Source: Spongiibacter tropicus DSM 19543
GTDB taxonomy: Bacteria; Pseudomonadota; Gammaproteobacteria; Pseudomonadales; Spongiibacteraceae
DNA length: 64,000 nucleotides
Direction of reading: 5' to 3'
Assembly (NCBI RefSeq): GCF_000420325.1
Contig: NZ_ATUS01000001.1
Coordinates: 686,463 to 750,462, forward strand
A program made the position numbers and the translations under genes. The notes under the pieces are model-generated. The model saw only the letters and a program-made list of their open reading frames with translations. It did not search any database and was not told the DNA's origin. This document shows positions 61,325-64,000 of the stretch, piece by piece. Numbering within the stretch: the stretch's first letter is position 1; each line of letters begins with the position of its first letter.

Positions 61325-62001
61325 AAAAGGTAGCCATTCTTTTACTCGGCAGCTGCCTGGGCAATACCGCACTGGCGGGTGGTAAAGCCGACCCGATGCT
61401 TGGCAGCGTAATCATCAACGAACTGGAACGTCGCAGCGACCAGCGCGAAAGTGCAGTGGATATGGAGGCCTGGCTGGGCCACGATATCGACAAACTCTGG
61501 GTCAAGCTGGAGCGCAGCGCCGAGGCGGGCAGTACCGACGAAGCCGCGCTGCAACTGCTGTATAGCCGCGCGATCGCCCCGTTCTGGGATCTGCAAACAG
61601 GACTGCGCCGCCATATTGATGACGGAGACGCTGACAACGCCCTGGTGCTCGGTGTACAGGGGCTCGCCCCGTTCAATGTCGAAACTGACGCGGCACTGTT
61701 TGTGGATGACGACGGCATGGTGACGGCGGAAATTGAGCTGGGCTACGAACTGCGATTCACACAGCAGTGGATTCTGGAGCCGGAAATCACCCTTATCGCC
61801 CACAGCGAGACGGATCGCGAGCGCTCGCTGGGTAGCGGACTGGCAGAGGTGGAGACAGCGCTGCGACTGTTCTACTACCCGCAACGCGAGTGGGCGCCGT
61901 ATGTTGGACTGGCGTGGCACCGAACGCTGGGGGACCAGCGCGATTTTGCGGAAACAGCGCAGAGCGAGCAGTGGCTTATCGGGATCCGAGGCTGGTTCTA
62001 A
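61321..62001 (+). CDS. copB: Copper resistance protein CopB (short form)
   Basis: 226 residues with a signal peptide (MKKVAILLLGSCLGNTALA). The family pattern is ESAVDMEAWLGHDIDKLWVK, YSRAIAPFWDLQTGLR, and outer-membrane beta-strands to the end (YVGLAWHRTLG). Classical CopB/PcoB proteins have an additional His/Met-rich N-terminal block, absent here, so this is a shorter variant. It acts at the outer membrane with CopA. Last gene of the operon. Confidence 0.9.
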   Translation: MKKVAILLLGSCLGNTALAGGKADPMLGSVIINELERRSDQRESAVDMEAWLGHDIDKLWVKLERSAEAGSTDEAALQLLYSRAIAPFWDLQTGLRRHIDDGDADNALVLGVQGLAPFNVETDAALFVDDDGMVTAEIELGYELRFTQQWILEPEITLIAHSETDRERSLGSGLAEVETALRLFYYPQREWAPYVGLAWHRTLGDQRDFAETAQSEQWLIGIRGWF

Positions 62002-62033
62002 CATCACTTGAAGCCCCTCATCGTCACAGACAC

Positions 62034-62057
62034 AAAAAAGCCCGCCAATTGGCGGGC
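62034..62057 (-). terminator. Terminator of the rightmost TonB-dependent receptor gene
   Basis: An 18-base perfect palindrome GCCCGCCAA-TTGGCGGGC; on the minus strand it is followed by TTTTTT, so it ends the receptor gene that reads leftward. It lies 35 bases past that gene's stop. Confidence 0.85.
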
Positions 62058-62091
62058 CTGAAGTGTTATTGCAAAGAGCGATCCGGGTGAA

Positions 62092-64000
62092 TCAGAAGCG
62101 CAGAGTGACCTCTGCACCGTAGCTGCGGGGCTCGCCAGCCAAGTACTGGTCAAAGCCAAAACCGGCCTGCAGGTTGATGGCGTAGACATCGTACTCCTCA
62201 TCGGCGAGGTTCTTGCCCCAGAGAGAGATGCTGTAACTGTCATCGCTGGCATACCAGCTCAGTCGCGCATTGTAGAGCCAGTAGGCATCCTGACCGATCT
62301 CTCCATAGCCATTGTCGTCGTTGTACGCGCTGTACCACTGATCGTCCTGGAAGTTGGCGTTCACGTTCAGACTCAGATAGCCCGACTCCAATACCAGCAG
62401 ATCGTAGTCGGCAGAGATGCTGTAGTTCCACTTCGGCGCAGAAATCAGCTCGTTGCCAGCCAGATCAACCGTATCGTCGGTGTCGGCAATGGTTTCGGTA
62501 TTCGCCAGCGTCAACTCCGAGTACTCCGTCTCGAGATAGCCAACCGCCAGCTGCAAGGTCAAGCGCTCGGTCACGCGCGCCCACAACTCGGCTTCGACCC
62601 CTTGAATGCTTGAACCGCCGGCATTCTCGAGGAAGTTCGACAGGTTCACCACGTTAATGAACTGCTGATCGGTGTAGTCGTAGAGGAACGCAGCCACGTT
62701 CAAACGCATGCTGTTTTCAAACAGGTCGGCCTTGAAGCCCACTTCGTAGGCATCGATGTATTCCGGCGCCGCATAGGCGGTTTCCAGGGGGCGCTCCTCG
62801 TAATACACGCCACCGTTGAAGCTGCCACTCCGATAACCACGGCTGATGCTGGTGTACACCATCCACTCATCGTTGAAGCGATAGTCCAGACCGAGTTTCC
62901 CGGTCCACTCGTTCTCGACGGCCTCAAGCTGTTTGGCCGACGCGGTCGTGTAGGGACCGTGGGTATAGCCGACTTGCAGCAACTCGGCCAGCGAACCCAG
63001 CGGATCAGACAGCAGATCCTGCAGGTCGGTAATCGTCAGCGGCAGCGTAATCCAGCCATTGTCGACACCGGTATTATTGCCCGGCACGTAGGAGCCGACA
63101 GGCTCTCCGTCGTTGGTCAGACGAGAAATATTCAGGTAGGTCAGGCGGTTCTCATCACGGGTATAACGCAGGCCGAGATCCATACCGAAGTTGGCCGTGA
63201 AGTCGAAGCGCATCTGGGTATATGCCGCTGCGCTGGTCTTCTCGGTAATCATGCGCTGATCCAACTGACCGAAGTCCAGCAGATACGGGAAGATGGGGAT
63301 ATTGTCCGGTCTGGAGACCCCTACGCGCAGATCGGGGATCTGGTCGTAAATATCGTAGAGGTTGTGCATATCCATGGTTTCTTCACTGTAGAAGACACCG
63401 GCAATAATGTTGAACATGCCGTCGAAGTTCGACGTGAAGCGCAGGTCCTGACTGTAGCTGATCGAGTCGGAACCCCAGGTAATTTCCAGCAGGCCATTGG
63501 GGCTGCCATCGGTATCCGCCGCCTGAGAGTAGTCGGCATCCAGGTAAGAGGTGACGGAGGTCAGGGTGTAGTTGTCGGCGTTGTAGTTCACCGTCAACAC
63601 CGCCAGATCGGTATTGGTCACCAGCGCGCCAACACGGTTGGCTTCCGTTTCATGGAAGTCCAAACCACGGCTGGGGCGGGAATAGCCGATATAGTCGATA
63701 TAGCCGTTGGAGTCGCCTTGCAGCGGACCCCGCACATCGGTACGCGGTTCATTGCGCGGCGGTGTGCTCAGCGAATCGTTGCCGGACTTGGTATAGCGCA
63801 GTACCGCGTCCCAGGATTCATTGATGCGCCAATTCAATACCATGCGCCCACCGAGAAAATCCGTCTGCGCGCCGTTGGCGTCTTTGCCCACGATTTCTAC
63901 GTAGCCGTCATTGCGTTTGGCACTGGCGGCGATACGACCGGACAACACGCCGGGAATCAATTCCATCTCACCTGCCGCCTCGGCAGTGGTGGCACCGTAT
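62092..64000 (-). CDS. TonB-dependent receptor (partial, N-terminus off right edge)
   Basis: Reads leftward and is open to the window edge, so signal peptide and TonB box are missing; the visible part starts in the plug (a YGATTAEAAGEMELIPG stretch, corresponding to the GTLYG-x-x-x-x-G-G-A region of other TBDRs) and ends with barrel strands and the terminal EVTLRF (Phe). About 636 residues are visible. An internal ATG at 63966 is not the real start. The barrel (GLDYRFNDEWMVYTSISRGY, SGSFNGGV) is of the same uptake class as the other two catabolic receptors. Ligand unknown. Confidence 0.9.
   Translation of the reverse strand, partial: YGATTAEAAGEMELIPGVLSGRIAASAKRNDGYVEIVGKDANGAQTDFLGGRMVLNWRINESWDAVLRYTKSGNDSLSTPPRNEPRTDVRGPLQGDSNGYIDYIGYSRPSRGLDFHETEANRVGALVTNTDLAVLTVNYNADNYTLTSVTSYLDADYSQAADTDGSPNGLLEITWGSDSISYSQDLRFTSNFDGMFNIIAGVFYSEETMDMHNLYDIYDQIPDLRVGVSRPDNIPIFPYLLDFGQLDQRMITEKTSAAAYTQMRFDFTANFGMDLGLRYTRDENRLTYLNISRLTNDGEPVGSYVPGNNTGVDNGWITLPLTITDLQDLLSDPLGSLAELLQVGYTHGPYTTASAKQLEAVENEWTGKLGLDYRFNDEWMVYTSISRGYRSGSFNGGVYYEERPLETAYAAPEYIDAYEVGFKADLFENSMRLNVAAFLYDYTDQQFINVVNLSNFLENAGGSSIQGVEAELWARVTERLTLQLAVGYLETEYSELTLANTETIADTDDTVDLAGNELISAPKWNYSISADYDLLVLESGYLSLNVNANFQDDQWYSAYNDDNGYGEIGQDAYWLYNARLSWYASDDSYSISLWGKNLADEEYDVYAINLQAGFGFDQYLAGEPRSYGAEVTLRF

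Overview
The window reads as a chromosomal segment of a free-living, probably marine gammaproteobacterium. Supporting this are a full-length PlsB, a FecI/FecR/outer-membrane-receptor set, CopA/CopB copper resistance, four TonB-dependent receptors (TBDRs) and several Fur-type operators. A Spongiibacteraceae/Cellvibrionales-like host is my inference from the mix of TBDRs and lipid or aromatic catabolic genes; nothing in the window proves it. I see no transposase, integrase, phage gene, CRISPR array or rRNA. One tRNA gene (tRNA-Arg, anticodon ACG) is present.

Layout. 1-4.8 kb (minus): envelope-lipid genes, namely a two-domain acyltransferase resembling OlsF (runs off the left edge), an LpxH-like phosphoesterase and PlsB. 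5.0-8.3 kb: SelO and an acidic lipoprotein with an internal duplication. 8.3-11.1 kb: a LuxR-type regulator divergent from a cytochrome P450. 11.1-13.8 kb: an OmpR/EnvZ-type two-component pair and a Rap1a-like exported protein. 13.9-21.2 kb: a tightly overlapping nine-gene operon for an Mrp/Mbh-type cation/proton antiporter with unusual architecture. 21.3-29.9 kb: iron and heme acquisition, with a Fur box, heme oxygenase, YbaN, a DUF6607-like protein, an NlpE/META lipoprotein, a TPR/TonB-C protein, then Fur-box-fecI-fecR and a heme-type receptor. 30.2-30.8 kb: 1-Cys peroxiredoxin.

31.0-39.2 kb: an AraC-type regulator divergent from an FMO, a bile-acid:Na+ symporter family protein, two SDRs, a TauE/SafE permease and a TBDR, which looks like an uptake-plus-oxidation cluster for a hydrophobic or steroid/terpenoid-like substrate. 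39.3-56.2 kb: the most interesting part, three operons around a tandem-domain HxlR regulator. A minus operon carries a nitronate-monooxygenase-like protein, an acyl-CoA ligase, an SCP2-type thiolase and a thiolase whose second catalytic Cys is Ser. A plus operon carries a carotenoid/stilbene-cleaving oxygenase, a tannase/feruloyl-esterase-family protein and a TBDR. A second plus operon carries a PaaN-like aldehyde dehydrogenase, an SCP2-type thiolase, an acyl-CoA ligase and a hotdog thioesterase. A TTAG-N-CTAA palindrome occurs in both regulatory intergenic regions. I infer one regulated catabolic system that imports an aromatic or apocarotenoid ester or stilbene-like compound, hydrolyses and cleaves it, and feeds the fragments through CoA thioesters.

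56.3-64.0 kb: a small exported protein, tRNA-Arg, a lipoprotein beta-propeller, then a copper-resistance operon (His/Met/Cys-rich protein, DUF411 protein, CopA, CopB) behind a promoter with the 19-bp spacer typical of MerR-family control, and finally a TBDR running off the right edge.

All family assignments come from reading motifs by eye; no database search was run.
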